From an uncultured Clostridia bacterium (GTDB lineage Bacteria > Bacillota > Clostridia > Lachnospirales > Lachnospiraceae), in the NCBI GenBank assembly GCA_947385955.1, contig CANDNA010000021.1:1-59637 (forward strand): 59,637 nt of DNA, in the 5' to 3' direction. A model generated the notes under the pieces. It saw only the letters and a list, made by a program, of their open reading frames with translations. It was not told where the DNA came from and ran no database searches. Every line of letters starts with the position of its first letter. Position 1 is the first letter of the stretch. Position numbers and translations under genes: made by a program. Positions 1 to 7,846 of the stretch are shown here, piece by piece.

Positions 1-67
1 GAGAAGGTTGTGGAATGATTTCAATGTTCGGTTTTGAGGGTATGGAGGGAAGAAGTATCTGTGTATG

Positions 68-96
68 AGAGCGTCATAAAAAGACGTTCTTTTTTT
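68..96 (+). terminator. Rho-independent terminator of an upstream gene
   Basis: An 8-bp stem (68-75 with 83-90, one G-T pair) with a 7-base A-rich loop is followed by six T. It closes a transcription unit whose coding part lies left of the window. All three forward frames stop within the first 68 bases, so the upstream product cannot be named. Confidence 0.7.
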
Positions 97-165
97 ATGT
101 GCAGGGAAGAGCCATCTCCGACAGCCCGGGCATGAAAAAAGTATGGAAATATTGTCTATTGGATA

Positions 166-194
166 TATATTTTTTGAAAAATATATGCTATAAT
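166..194 (+). promoter_or_regulatory. Probable sigma-A promoter for cheV (extended -10)
   Basis: A perfect TATAAT at 189-194 has the extended TGC just upstream (186-188). The matching -35 position (166-171) is only AT-rich, so the promoter would rely on the extended -10. The surrounding 140-195 stretch is strongly AT-rich. It lies about 90 bases before the chosen cheV start. Confidence 0.5.
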
Positions 195-283
195 AAAGAC
201 GCGCATTGTTGTGCAGATGAATCAGCAGCCTGATGGTTGGCGACATCATAAATCGGGGTGTTATACGTGGAGAGGTGAAGGGC

Positions 284-1177
284 ATGGATACAAAAATATT
301 GTTGGAAAATGGAACAAATGAGCTGGAAGTATTGGAGTTTACACTGGACGGGAATTTATACGGGATCAATGTTGCAAAGATACGTGAAATTATCAATTAT
401 CAGGAGGTAACACCGGTACCGAATGCACATCCCAGTATTGAAGGAATTTTTATGCCGCGTGACAAAATGATAACGGCGATTGATTTAAAGAACTGTCTGC
501 AGAGAGGGCAGTCCAAGCCAGGCGGATTATTTATTGTAACGAATTTCAATAAGCTGGACATTGCGTTCCATGTCGATTCTGTAATCGGAATACATAGAGT
601 ATCATGGAAAGATATTATTAAGCCGGGTGCTACCGTATCAACGCCTGAAGATGGAGTCTCCACAGGAATTATCAAATTTAATAATAAACTGATTATTATA
701 CTTGATTTTGAAAAGATCGTGACAGACATCAATCCTGAGACCGGATTGAAAGTTACCGATATAGAAGCTCTGGGAGAACGGAAGCGGAATGATGTGCCGA
801 TTTTGATTGCAGAGGATTCTGCCCTGCTGAATAAGCTGATTGTGGACTCTCTCAGAAAAGCGGGATATCACAATCTGATTCGTACCGAAAATGGCCAGCA
901 GGCATGGGATGTAATCAAAGAGTGCAGGGAAGAAGGCACTCTGGAGGAGCATGTGAAGTGTGTGATTACGGATATTGAGATGCCTCTGATGGATGGTCAC
1001 AGATTGACAAAACTGATTAAAGACCATGAGGATACCAGTAATATTCCGGTGATTATTTTCTCATCCCTTGTTAACGAAGAGATGAGAAAGAAGGGGGAAG
1101 CATTGGGAGCAGATGCACAGCTTTCCAAACCGGAGATCGGAAATCTGGTAAAAGTGATTGACGGACTGGTGAAATAG
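284..1177 (+). CDS. cheV: CheV chemotaxis coupling protein (CheW domain + receiver)
   Basis: CheV proteins couple chemoreceptors to the CheA kinase and use a phosphorylatable receiver for adaptation. The 297-residue product has an N-terminal CheW-like domain (about 8-160, with NVAKIREII and VTPVPNAHPSIEG) and a C-terminal receiver domain (about 172-297) with the acidic pair after ILIAED, the acceptor aspartate D230 in TDIEMPLMDG and the conserved lysine K282 in LSKPE, so it should be phosphorylatable. The ATG at 284 is chosen because GAGAGGTGA precedes it at good spacing; an in-frame start at 233 lacks such a site. It sits alone between a promoter and a terminator. No flagellar operon or cheA is in the window, so whether it serves motility or another receptor array is open. 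Confidence 0.9.
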   Translation: MDTKILLENGTNELEVLEFTLDGNLYGINVAKIREIINYQEVTPVPNAHPSIEGIFMPRDKMITAIDLKNCLQRGQSKPGGLFIVTNFNKLDIAFHVDSVIGIHRVSWKDIIKPGATVSTPEDGVSTGIIKFNNKLIIILDFEKIVTDINPETGLKVTDIEALGERKRNDVPILIAEDSALLNKLIVDSLRKAGYHNLIRTENGQQAWDVIKECREEGTLEEHVKCVITDIEMPLMDGHRLTKLIKDHEDTSNIPVIIFSSLVNEEMRKKGEALGADAQLSKPEIGNLVKVIDGLVK

Positions 1178-1187
1178 ACAGACGGTT

Positions 1188-1216
1188 TAAGCCGGGAGAA
1201 TTCCCGGCTTATTTTT
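1188..1216 (+). terminator. Rho-independent terminator after cheV
   Basis: A GC-rich 10-bp stem (AAGCCGGGA paired with TCCCGGCTT plus a closing T-A) and a short GAA-containing loop are followed by five T. Confidence 0.85.
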
Positions 1217-1259
1217 AAGATATAAAGAAATGCAAAGGCTTTTGGCGGAGAGATGGAAG

Positions 1260-1760
1260 ATGCAGAAAAAAATAACCTTATTGTTGGAAAAAATGGAACA
1301 TGCCGATCTTATATTAATCGGTATCGGTGAGACATTCGCTTCTGAGAAATCTCTGGAATATGTGGAAGCAGCATATCGGAATCTGGCAAAAATGCTGGAA
1401 GGAAAAAATTATTTTGTGATCACCACCTGTACAGACCGGAAAATTGAAAGTGTGGGACTGAAAAAGGAGCGTGTGGTATGTCCCTTGCTGGAAGAAAGTG
1501 ATCAGGAAACGGTCTGGGACATTTATCTGAAATGGCTGCAGGGGACACTGCATAAAAAGCTATTGGTACTGGAACTGGGGGTCGGGCTGCGTTACCCGGA
1601 TCTGATTCGTTTTCCTTTTGAAAAGACTGTATTTTATAATCAAAGGGCGGAGCTGATCCGGATACATGATAAATTGTTTCAGCTTCCGGTGGAGTTGAAA
1701 GGCAGAGGAATATCTGTTGAGGAAAATGCAGCCCGGCTGTTTGCCTGTGCTGAAAACTGA
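1260..1760 (+). CDS. Shortened Sir2-like (NAD-dependent deacylase family-like) protein
   Basis: The 166-residue product resembles the Firmicutes Sir2 proteins of the macrodomain-linked type in order and spacing of several blocks: ADLILIGIGETFA replaces the NAD-binding GAGLS loop, YFVITTCTDRKIESVGL corresponds to the usual VITTNTDHQFQKAGF block, and LLVLELGVGLRYPDLIRFPF matches the ELGVG-P-IIKYPF block near the end. The GAGxS loop, the asparagine and histidine of the TN-DH core and the zinc-ribbon cysteines are absent, and the protein is about 100 residues short. It is probably a non-catalytic or highly diverged member. ATG 1260 is preferred because GGAGAG precedes it; 1230 and 1293 are alternatives. 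The family call is from memory of motifs and is moderate. Confidence 0.6.
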   Translation: MQKKITLLLEKMEHADLILIGIGETFASEKSLEYVEAAYRNLAKMLEGKNYFVITTCTDRKIESVGLKKERVVCPLLEESDQETVWDIYLKWLQGTLHKKLLVLELGVGLRYPDLIRFPFEKTVFYNQRAELIRIHDKLFQLPVELKGRGISVEENAARLFACAEN

Positions 1761-1769
1761 GAAAAGTAT

Positions 1770-1797
1770 TTGAATGAAAATCAGAATGTGATATACT
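1770..1797 (+). promoter_or_regulatory. Probable sigma-A promoter for the 1833-5958 genes
   Basis: TTGAAT (1770-1775) and TATACT (1792-1797) are separated by 16 bases and lie 36 bases upstream of the next start. No terminator is visible between the genes that follow, so it could drive the downstream his genes as well. Confidence 0.6.
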
Positions 1798-1832
1798 TGG
1801 CGTAGAAAGTGTAAATGGAGCGGAGGAAGTCC

Positions 1833-3872
1833 ATGAGTTCAAATGAGGATTATCTGGATAGCTTATTGCGGTCAGTGAGCGGAGAAGGCGCTTCCGGCGG
1901 TGAAATGCCGGAGAGGCAGGCCGATGGCCGGAATAAAGAAAGTGATGTTACTAAGGGAACGGGTTCCAATGGGCCGGAAGCCGCATCTATGGCGGATTTG
2001 CCGGAAGAGGATGGCCTGGATTTGGAGGAACTGGAATTTCCGGAACTGGCCAGGCTTTTTGACGAGGAGTCGGATGAGGCAGAACCGGAAGAAACTCAGC
2101 CGATAGAGGAGCCGATATCTTTGTCCGAACCGGAAATGCCGGCAGAGCCGGAACCGGAAGAGATACCGGAGGGGCCGGAGGATTTGGCGGTTTTGCCGGA
2201 AACAGACACGGAGTCAGGGGAAACGATCCTTCTGTCGGATACAGAGACAGAAGAACCGGCGCTTTTGCCGGAAACAGAATCAGGGGAGTCAGATATGTCC
2301 GGGGAGCCGGATTCACTTTTGTCTGCAGACGGTATGGAAGAAGAGATGCTACTTTCGGATTTGGAAGCGGGAGTGGATGGCGCAGGGCTTTTGGCGGATG
2401 TGGATCTGGGTGAAGAGGGTATGCCGGATCTGGATATAGCAGATTTGGAAGCACTGATGGCGCCGGAGGAAGCCGGAGATGGGGACGGCCCGGGAGCATT
2501 GCCGGAATCGTCAGGGATCATGGGTTTGATGGATCCTATTGATGAGGACAGTGAGCTGGCAGAAATCAGTGAAATGTTGAGTATGTCGGATGGCGGCCAG
2601 GCTCTGGATGATGACGATGACGATATGAAGAGCCTGATGGAAAGTTTTTCGGGCAGCGGAGCGGAACCGGAAGAAAACACAGTTGCTGCAGAGCCGGAAG
2701 AAATACCGGATGAGGCGGCCGAAGAACGAAAGGGACTGTTCGGTAGAAAGAAGAAAAGGGATAAAAAAGAAAAAAAGCAGAAGGATTCTCCGGAGACAGG
2801 TGCGGCTGAAAAAAGTCCGGGACTGTTTAAAAAGCTGTTTGCGTTCTTCCTGGACGAGGAGGAATTTGATGAGACTGATGATGAAAAGGGACAGTTGGAT
2901 CTTTCACAGGAAAATATTGCAATTTTAGAGGGGCTGGATAAAGACAGCGAAAAGCCTAAAAAGAAAATCAAGAAGCCGAAAGAGAAAAAACCAAAGGAAA
3001 AGAAACCCAAACAAAAGAAGCCCAAGGAGAAAAAACCCAAAAAGGAAAAGAAACCCAAGCCGAAAAAGGAGAAAAAGCCGAAGGAGCCAAAAGAACCGGA
3101 AAAGCCGTTGAAGCCTATCGGGAAGAAAAAGATTATCACCACTGTATTCCTGGCACTGACAGTATTTGGGATGATTATGCTGTTTACTTCTTATATTCCC
3201 GGCATCATAGAACGTCAGGAAGCAGAGAAAGCCTTTCAAAGCGGGGATTATCAGAAAACTTATGATCTTCTGGTGACAAAAAAAGTAAAGGGAAAGGATG
3301 AGAAAATATTGCGTGGCGCTACGCTTTGCCTGCAAATGGAACGCAAGCTGGAGTCCTATGAAAACTTTGGAAAACTGGAAGGAATGGAAATAGAACGGCT
3401 CCATGCGCTGATCAGTGGTGTGGACAAATACCGGAAGATACGGGAAGAGGCAGAGCAATATGGGGTCGGAGAACCCGTCATGAACAGCTATCTGGATATT
3501 CTGGGGATTCTTCAGTCGGAGTATGGCATTTCCGAAGAAACGGCACAGGAGCTTGCTCTGATTATGGACAGTGTGACCTATACCAAAGAACTGAAGCGGG
3601 CATTGGGTCAGGAAGTCATTGATTTTCCGCCAAGAGACAGTGAGACAGAACCACCGGTAACAGAAGAGCCGGATTTGCCTGTAGAGAATGTGGTTTTGCC
3701 GGAGGCAGAGGATCAGGGCGAAGTGCCGGAAACAGAAGCGAATGAATGGAATGATCTGGAGGATGGGATTTTGACAGAGCAGGAATCTGAAGAAGGCACA
3801 GGTGAAGGAATGGAGCCGGATGGGACGGCAGCGGACGGTTTACAGAATGTGGATGAGATGACAGGGGAGTAA
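1833..3872 (+). CDS. Single-pass membrane protein with acidic and Lys/Pro-rich disordered N-half
   Basis: I do not recognise a named family. The 679-residue product has four visible zones: residues 1-300 are very rich in Glu, Pro, Asp and Leu with repeated EPEEIPE- and LLPETE-like phrases; about 370-425 is a Lys/Pro repeat (units such as KKPKEKKPK); about 433-457 is one hydrophobic segment (TVFLALTVFGMIMLF); and the rest is a probable helical, TPR-like extracytoplasmic region (AFQSGDYQKTYDLL) ending in another acidic tail. The layout implies a large disordered cytoplasmic part and a small outer domain. ATG 1833 has GGAGG at good distance; 1815 lacks one. The stop lies 4 bases before hisH, so the genes are likely co-transcribed, though no link to histidine synthesis is evident. 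Confidence 0.75.
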   Translation: MSSNEDYLDSLLRSVSGEGASGGEMPERQADGRNKESDVTKGTGSNGPEAASMADLPEEDGLDLEELEFPELARLFDEESDEAEPEETQPIEEPISLSEPEMPAEPEPEEIPEGPEDLAVLPETDTESGETILLSDTETEEPALLPETESGESDMSGEPDSLLSADGMEEEMLLSDLEAGVDGAGLLADVDLGEEGMPDLDIADLEALMAPEEAGDGDGPGALPESSGIMGLMDPIDEDSELAEISEMLSMSDGGQALDDDDDDMKSLMESFSGSGAEPEENTVAAEPEEIPDEAAEERKGLFGRKKKRDKKEKKQKDSPETGAAEKSPGLFKKLFAFFLDEEEFDETDDEKGQLDLSQENIAILEGLDKDSEKPKKKIKKPKEKKPKEKKPKQKKPKEKKPKKEKKPKPKKEKKPKEPKEPEKPLKPIGKKKIITTVFLALTVFGMIMLFTSYIPGIIERQEAEKAFQSGDYQKTYDLLVTKKVKGKDEKILRGATLCLQMERKLESYENFGKLEGMEIERLHALISGVDKYRKIREEAEQYGVGEPVMNSYLDILGILQSEYGISEETAQELALIMDSVTYTKELKRALGQEVIDFPPRDSETEPPVTEEPDLPVENVVLPEAEDQGEVPETEANEWNDLEDGILTEQESEEGTGEGMEPDGTAADGLQNVDEMTGE

Positions 3873-3876
3873 GCCA

Positions 3877-4482
3877 ATGGTAGCGATTATCGACTATGAT
3901 GCGGGCAATATCAGAAGCGTGGAAAAGGCATTGCGGTTTCTTGGGGAAGAAACCTGTATTACAAGAGACAGACATATGATCCGGAAGGCGGATCGGGTGA
4001 TTCTGCCAGGTGTGGGCGCTTTTGGAGAAGCTATGAAAAAGCTGCATAGTTATGATCTGGTGACGGTGATACAGGAAGTGGCAGACAGCGGGAAACCGTT
4101 TCTCGGAATCTGTCTGGGCCTGCAGCTTTTATTCGAATCCAGTGAAGAAAGTAAGGGTGAGAAGGGGCTTGGTATTCTGCCGGGCCGGATTGTCCGTTTC
4201 CCGGAATCATCAGAGTGTAAGGTTCCTCATGTGGGCTGGAATTCTCTGCAGTTTCCGCAGCCGGGCCGACTGTTTCGGGGGATTGAGGAAGGGGCCTATG
4301 TCTATTTTGTGCATTCCTATTATCTCCAGGCACAGCAGGAAGAGATTGTGAAGGCAACGACACAATATGGAGTCCGGGTACACGCTGCTGTGGAAAAGGA
4401 CAATATTTTTGCCTGTCAGTTTCATCCGGAAAAAAGCTCAGAAGCAGGTCTTACGATTCTGAAAAATTTTATGGCTGTTTAA
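3877..4482 (+). CDS. hisH: Imidazole glycerol phosphate synthase, glutaminase subunit HisH
   Basis: HisH releases ammonia from glutamine for HisF in histidine synthesis. The 201-residue protein starts with the family's VAIIDYDAGNIRSVEKAL block, has PGVGAFGEAM for the oxyanion region, the nucleophile C79 in GICLGLQLLF, and the His-Glu pair H183/E185 in CQFHPEKSS. Length is normal. It is followed 15 bases later by hisF, the partner subunit. No other his genes are present, so only the synthase step is encoded here. Confidence 0.97.
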   Translation: MVAIIDYDAGNIRSVEKALRFLGEETCITRDRHMIRKADRVILPGVGAFGEAMKKLHSYDLVTVIQEVADSGKPFLGICLGLQLLFESSEESKGEKGLGILPGRIVRFPESSECKVPHVGWNSLQFPQPGRLFRGIEEGAYVYFVHSYYLQAQQEEIVKATTQYGVRVHAAVEKDNIFACQFHPEKSSEAGLTILKNFMAV

Positions 4483-4497
4483 ACGGGAGGAAACAGG

Positions 4498-5259
4498 ATG
4501 CATACGAAAAGAATCATCCCCTGTCTGGATGTGAACGGCGGAAGAGTAGTAAAGGGCGTTAACTTTGTGAATCTCAGAGATGCCGGGGATCCGGTGGAAA
4601 TTGCCGGGGCATATGATAAAGCAGGGGCGGATGAGCTGGTCTTTCTGGACATTACGGCTTCCAGTGATGCCAGGGATACCGTTGTTGATATGGTACGCAG
4701 AGTGGCGGAAAAGGTGTTTATTCCGTTTACCGTAGGCGGAGGGATCCGTACGGTAGAGGATTTTAAGACTATTTTGCGGGAAGGCGCGGATAAAATTTCG
4801 ATTAATTCGGCAGCCATCAACAGGCCGGAGCTGATCTGTGAGGCAGCGGACCGGTTTGGCAGTCAATGTGTGGTGGTGGCAATAGATGCCAGAAAGCGGG
4901 CCGACGGCTTGGGATGGAATGTTTATCAAAACGGAGGAAGAATTGATACCGGACTGGACGCCCTTGACTGGGCGGTCAGAGTAAATGAGCTGGGAGCCGG
5001 AGAAATATTGCTGACCAGTATGGATTGTGATGGTACCAAAGCCGGATATGATCTGGAATTAACCAAAGCTGTGGCAGAGCGGGTGTCCATACCGGTGATC
5101 GCTTCCGGCGGTGCAGGAAACAGGGAGCATTTTTACGATGCCCTGACCACTGGCGGAGCGGATGCGGCGCTGGCTGCTTCTCTGTTTCATTATAAAGAAC
5201 TGGAGATTATGGATGTAAAGAACTATTTGAACAGCAGACAAGTTTCTGTGAGATTGTAG
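4498..5259 (+). CDS. hisF: Imidazole glycerol phosphate synthase, cyclase subunit HisF
   Basis: HisF is the TIM-barrel cyclase that uses HisH-derived ammonia to make imidazole glycerol phosphate and AICAR. The 253-residue product shows the catalytic aspartates D11 ([15 protein letters not shown]) and D130 (VVVAIDARK), and the phosphate-binding VGGGIRT and IASGGAG loops. A GGGAGG ribosome site lies just upstream of ATG 4498. Full length with no defect seen. Confidence 0.97.
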   Translation: MHTKRIIPCLDVNGGRVVKGVNFVNLRDAGDPVEIAGAYDKAGADELVFLDITASSDARDTVVDMVRRVAEKVFIPFTVGGGIRTVEDFKTILREGADKISINSAAINRPELICEAADRFGSQCVVVAIDARKRADGLGWNVYQNGGRIDTGLDALDWAVRVNELGAGEILLTSMDCDGTKAGYDLELTKAVAERVSIPVIASGGAGNREHFYDALTTGGADAALAASLFHYKELEIMDVKNYLNSRQVSVRL

Positions 5260-5277
5260 AGACAGGAGACAAAAGAG

Positions 5278-5958
5278 ATGGCACCGATTTCAAATGACTG
5301 GCTAGAACCTTTAAAAGGAGAGTTTTCCAAACCGTATTACAGGAAGCTGCATGAGAAGGTATTGGAGGAATACAATACCAGAAAGATTTTTCCGGCAGCG
5401 GATGATATTTTCAATGCGTTTCATTTGACGCCTCTGCATGAGGTAAAGGTGGTGATACTGGGGCAGGATCCTTATCATGGAGATGGACAGGCACACGGTC
5501 TGTGCTTTTCCGTCCGTCCGGAGGTGGATATTCCCCCATCTCTTGTCAATATTTATCAGGAGCTGCACGATGATCTGGGATGTGATATTCCGGATAACGG
5601 ATATCTGGTTAAATGGGCAAAACAAGGGGTATTGATGCTCAATACAGTGCTGACAGTACGTGCTCACGCTGCCAATTCCCACAGGGGCATTGGCTGGGAA
5701 GAATTTACGGATGCGGCGATCCGTGCTGTGGATACCCAGGACAGGCCTGTTGTTTTTATTCTCTGGGGGAAACCTGCTCAGATGAAAAAGAAAATGCTGC
5801 ACAATCCAAAGCATTTGATTCTGGAAGCGCCTCATCCAAGCCCTTTGTCTGCATACAGGGGATTTTTCGGAAGCAAACCTTTCAGTAAGACCAATGCATT
5901 TCTGAAGGAAAACGGACTGGAAGAGATTGACTGGCAGATAGAAAATGTGAAACAATAA
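5278..5958 (+). CDS. ung: Uracil-DNA glycosylase, family 1
   Basis: Ung removes uracil from DNA to start base-excision repair. The 226-residue protein has the catalytic block VILGQDPYHGDGQAHG with D64 as the water-activating residue, the FSV strand, the MLNTVLTV block, and the C-terminal DNA-intercalation loop HPSPLSAYRGFFG. It follows hisF by 18 bases with a GAGACAAAAGAG leader, consistent with read-through from the his genes. Complete and typical in length. Confidence 0.97.
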   Translation: MAPISNDWLEPLKGEFSKPYYRKLHEKVLEEYNTRKIFPAADDIFNAFHLTPLHEVKVVILGQDPYHGDGQAHGLCFSVRPEVDIPPSLVNIYQELHDDLGCDIPDNGYLVKWAKQGVLMLNTVLTVRAHAANSHRGIGWEEFTDAAIRAVDTQDRPVVFILWGKPAQMKKKMLHNPKHLILEAPHPSPLSAYRGFFGSKPFSKTNAFLKENGLEEIDWQIENVKQ

Positions 5959-5985
5959 AAGAGTGTTCTCTTTTCAAAAAAAGAT

Positions 5986-6014
5986 TTGCAAAATAGGACA
6001 GAATATGATATTAT
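5986..6014 (+). promoter_or_regulatory. Probable promoter of tRNA-Leu
   Basis: TTGCAA (5986-5991) and TATTAT (6009-6014) have 17-base spacing and lie 15 bases before the mature tRNA. An overlapping TATAAT at 6012-6017 would have 20-base spacing and is less likely to be the used -10. Confidence 0.6.
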
Positions 6015-6028
6015 AATATCTGTTCTGA

Positions 6029-6111
6029 GCAGGAGTGGCGGAATGGCAGACGCATCAGACTCAAAATCTGACGTAGGTGACTATGTGTGGGTTCAAGTCC
6101 CATCTCCTGCA
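6029..6111 (+). tRNA. tRNA-Leu (anticodon CAA)
   Basis: A 7-bp acceptor stem pairs GCAGGAG (6029-6035) with CTCCTGC (6104-6110), leaving A as discriminator. The D arm contains TGGCGGAATGG; the anticodon stem CAGA/TCTG encloses the loop CTCAAAA, giving anticodon CAA; a long variable arm and a GGTTCAAGTCC T-loop follow. The long variable arm is as expected for a class II tRNA. CCA is not encoded. It would read UUG codons. Confidence 0.95.
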
Positions 6112-6123
6112 TTTTTTATTTAG

Positions 6124-6172
6124 AGCCGTAAATTCAAGGTTTTCCAGGAAAATCGAGGATTTACGGCTTTTT
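6124..6172 (+). terminator. Rho-independent terminator after tRNA-Leu
   Basis: AGCCGTAAAT (6124-6133) pairs perfectly with ATTTACGGCT (6159-6168), with an inner TTTTCC/GGAAAA helix, and is followed by T-rich sequence. It closes the tRNA unit. Confidence 0.8.
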
Positions 6173-6307
6173 GTTGCCGTGATTTTGCAATCTATGTGAG
6201 TGCTGATTCTATTGTATTTATCGATAGGGATTGCAAAGGCTGATTGCAGCCCGTCCCTAAAGTTACTATAATGAGGGAAATACAGAGTAGGAGAGGGGCG
6301 AGTAATC

Positions 6308-6454
6308 ATGGGGGTGACTATACCATCATGGCTGAATTTCGAAGCTGAAAAAGCAGGAGTGAATTTTTCAGCAGTATTGACAGCAGCGCTCAAAAGCGAG
6401 TTAAAAATTCAAAGCAGACAGAAGAATAGCCTGCAAATAAAAAGTCAAGGCTAA
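6308..6454 (+). pseudogene. C-terminal remnant of a HicB-family antitoxin
   Basis: The 48-codon frame reads MGVTIPSWLNFEAEKAG then VNFSAVLTAALKSEL, which is the C-terminal ribbon-helix-helix of HicB antitoxins (normally about 130 residues). The N-terminal partial-RNaseH-fold half is missing: upstream in frame a stop appears at 6272. No HicA toxin is next to it. It sits just behind tRNA-Leu, a common integration site, and probably marks a decayed mobile segment. Confidence 0.65.
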
Positions 6455-6491
6455 ATGAAAGAACAGTGAAAATTTTTGCGGAAATCCTCTC

Positions 6492-6520
6492 TTGTTTTCC
6501 CGATATCTGCGGGCTATAAT
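6492..6520 (+). promoter_or_regulatory. Sigma-A promoter for the NifX-like/Mrp genes
   Basis: TTGTTT (6492-6497) and a perfect TATAAT (6515-6520) with 17-base spacing lie 58 bases upstream of the ATG at 6579. Confidence 0.7.
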
Positions 6521-6578
6521 GTTATTATTCTGATGGAAGAATCAGGAAGAGACAAAGACCAGAAAGGAAGCAGAAACT

Positions 6579-6992
6579 ATGAAAATTGCGGTCACATATG
6601 AAAACGGTACTATATTTCAGCATTTTGGACATGCAGAGCAGTTTAAAGTGTACGATACGGAAGAAGGAAAGATTGTAAATACACAGGTGGTAAATACAGA
6701 GGGAAGTGGTCATGGTGCTTTGGCCGGACTGCTTTCTGATCTGCAGGTGGAAACATTGATCTGCGGAGGGATTGGTGCAGGGGCGCAGACTGCATTGGCG
6801 GAAGCCGGGATACAGCTTTACGGGGGTGTTTCCGGCAGTGCGGATGAAGCGGTGAACGCACTGTTGGAAGGAACACTGAGCTATCAGCCGGATGTCCGTT
6901 GCGATCATCATGATCATGGGGATCATGGAGAAGGACATCAGTGCGGCGCCGAAAAGCATGGCTGCGGAGGGAGAGGAGGCGCTTGTCAGTGA
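6579..6992 (+). CDS. NifX/NafY-type iron-molybdenum cofactor-binding-like protein
   Basis: The 137-residue protein belongs to the dinitrogenase cofactor-binding fold (NifB/NifX/NafY C-terminal type): MKIAVTYENGTIFQHFGHAEQF opens the fold (shown in full only to its conserved HFGH), then the LICGGIGAGAQTALAEAGI loop and SADEAV. A tail from about residue 107 is rich in His and Cys and likely binds metal. In anaerobes without nitrogenase such proteins accompany Mrp ATPases and are thought to handle iron-sulfur clusters. Its stop overlaps the GTG start of the Mrp gene, implying translational coupling. Confidence 0.85.
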   Translation: MKIAVTYENGTIFQHFGHAEQFKVYDTEEGKIVNTQVVNTEGSGHGALAGLLSDLQVETLICGGIGAGAQTALAEAGIQLYGGVSGSADEAVNALLEGTLSYQPDVRCDHHDHGDHGEGHQCGAEKHGCGGRGGACQ

Positions 6993-7846
6993 ATGAGGCC
7001 GGAAACTGTTCCCATAATTGTAAGGAATGCGGAAGCGACTGCGGAGAACGCAGGGAACCGCAAAGCCTGCTTGAAAAACCCAATGCAAAGTCCCATATAA
7101 AACGGGTAATCGGGGTTGTAAGTGGGAAAGGTGGTGTGGGAAAGTCACTGGTAACTTCTCTGTTGGCTTCTTCTATGCAGAAAAAGGGATATCATTGTGC
7201 GATTCTGGACGGGGATATTACCGGGCCGTCTATTCCGCGTATCTTTGGGATCAGCCGGAGAGCGGCCGGCAGTGAGGCAGGCATATTGCCTGTAAAGACA
7301 CAGAACGGAATTTCGGTGATGTCGGTTAATCTGCTTCTGGAACAGGATACCGATCCGGTGATATGGCGCGGGCCATTGATTGCAGGGATGGTAAAGCAAT
7401 TCTGGTCAGAGGTATGCTGGGGTGAAGTGGACTATATGTTTGTGGATATGCCTCCGGGAACCGGGGATGTCCCTTTGACGGTTTTTCAGTCTCTTCCGGT
7501 GGATGGTATTGTCGTGGTGACTTCTCCGCAGGAATTGGTGGGAATGATTGTAGGCAAAGCAGTAAAAATGGCGGAAATGCTCCATATTCCGGTGTTGGGA
7601 ATCGTAGAGAATATGGCTTATTTTGAATGTCCCTCCTGCCATGACAGGCATTTCATATTCGGAAACAGCCATATCGAAGCACTGGCGGCTCAGTATGGCA
7701 TTGGTAAAACTGTGCAGATCCCCATAGATCCGATGCTGGCTTTGGCCTGTGACCAGGGAAGCATTGCAGAGTTTGATGCGTCCTGGCTGCCGGTGCTGAC
7801 AGACATCGGTATGATAAAGGAGGATGGGAATATTGAGTCAAGGTGA
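6989..7846 (+). CDS. Mrp/NBP35-type P-loop ATPase, iron-sulfur cluster carrier
   Basis: Mrp/ApbC ATPases carry and transfer Fe-S clusters. The 285-residue product has an N-terminal Cys cluster (CSHNCKECGSDC) like the NBP35 ferredoxin-like segment, the deviant Walker A GKGGVGKS at about 45-53, the GDITGPSIPRIFG block, DMPPGTGDVPLT as Walker B, and the paired Cys of ECPSC near 225 that bind the bridging cluster. I choose GTG 6989: it overlaps the upstream stop as GTGA and has GAGAGGAGG 8 bases away, whereas an in-frame ATG at 6941 lies deep inside the upstream gene without a ribosome site. Works with the NifX-like partner. Confidence 0.92.
   Translation: MNEAGNCSHNCKECGSDCGERREPQSLLEKPNAKSHIKRVIGVVSGKGGVGKSLVTSLLASSMQKKGYHCAILDGDITGPSIPRIFGISRRAAGSEAGILPVKTQNGISVMSVNLLLEQDTDPVIWRGPLIAGMVKQFWSEVCWGEVDYMFVDMPPGTGDVPLTVFQSLPVDGIVVVTSPQELVGMIVGKAVKMAEMLHIPVLGIVENMAYFECPSCHDRHFIFGNSHIEALAAQYGIGKTVQIPIDPMLALACDQGSIAEFDASWLPVLTDIGMIKEDGNIESR

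Noticed and set aside
2096-3142. 348-codon Ser/Phe/Gly-rich minus-strand frame
   Set aside because: It is the antisense of the Glu/Pro and Lys/Pro low-complexity regions of the 1833 gene.
6061-6393. Minus-strand frame containing WDLNPHIVTY
   Set aside because: This peptide is the familiar artefact of translating the complement of a tRNA-Leu gene.
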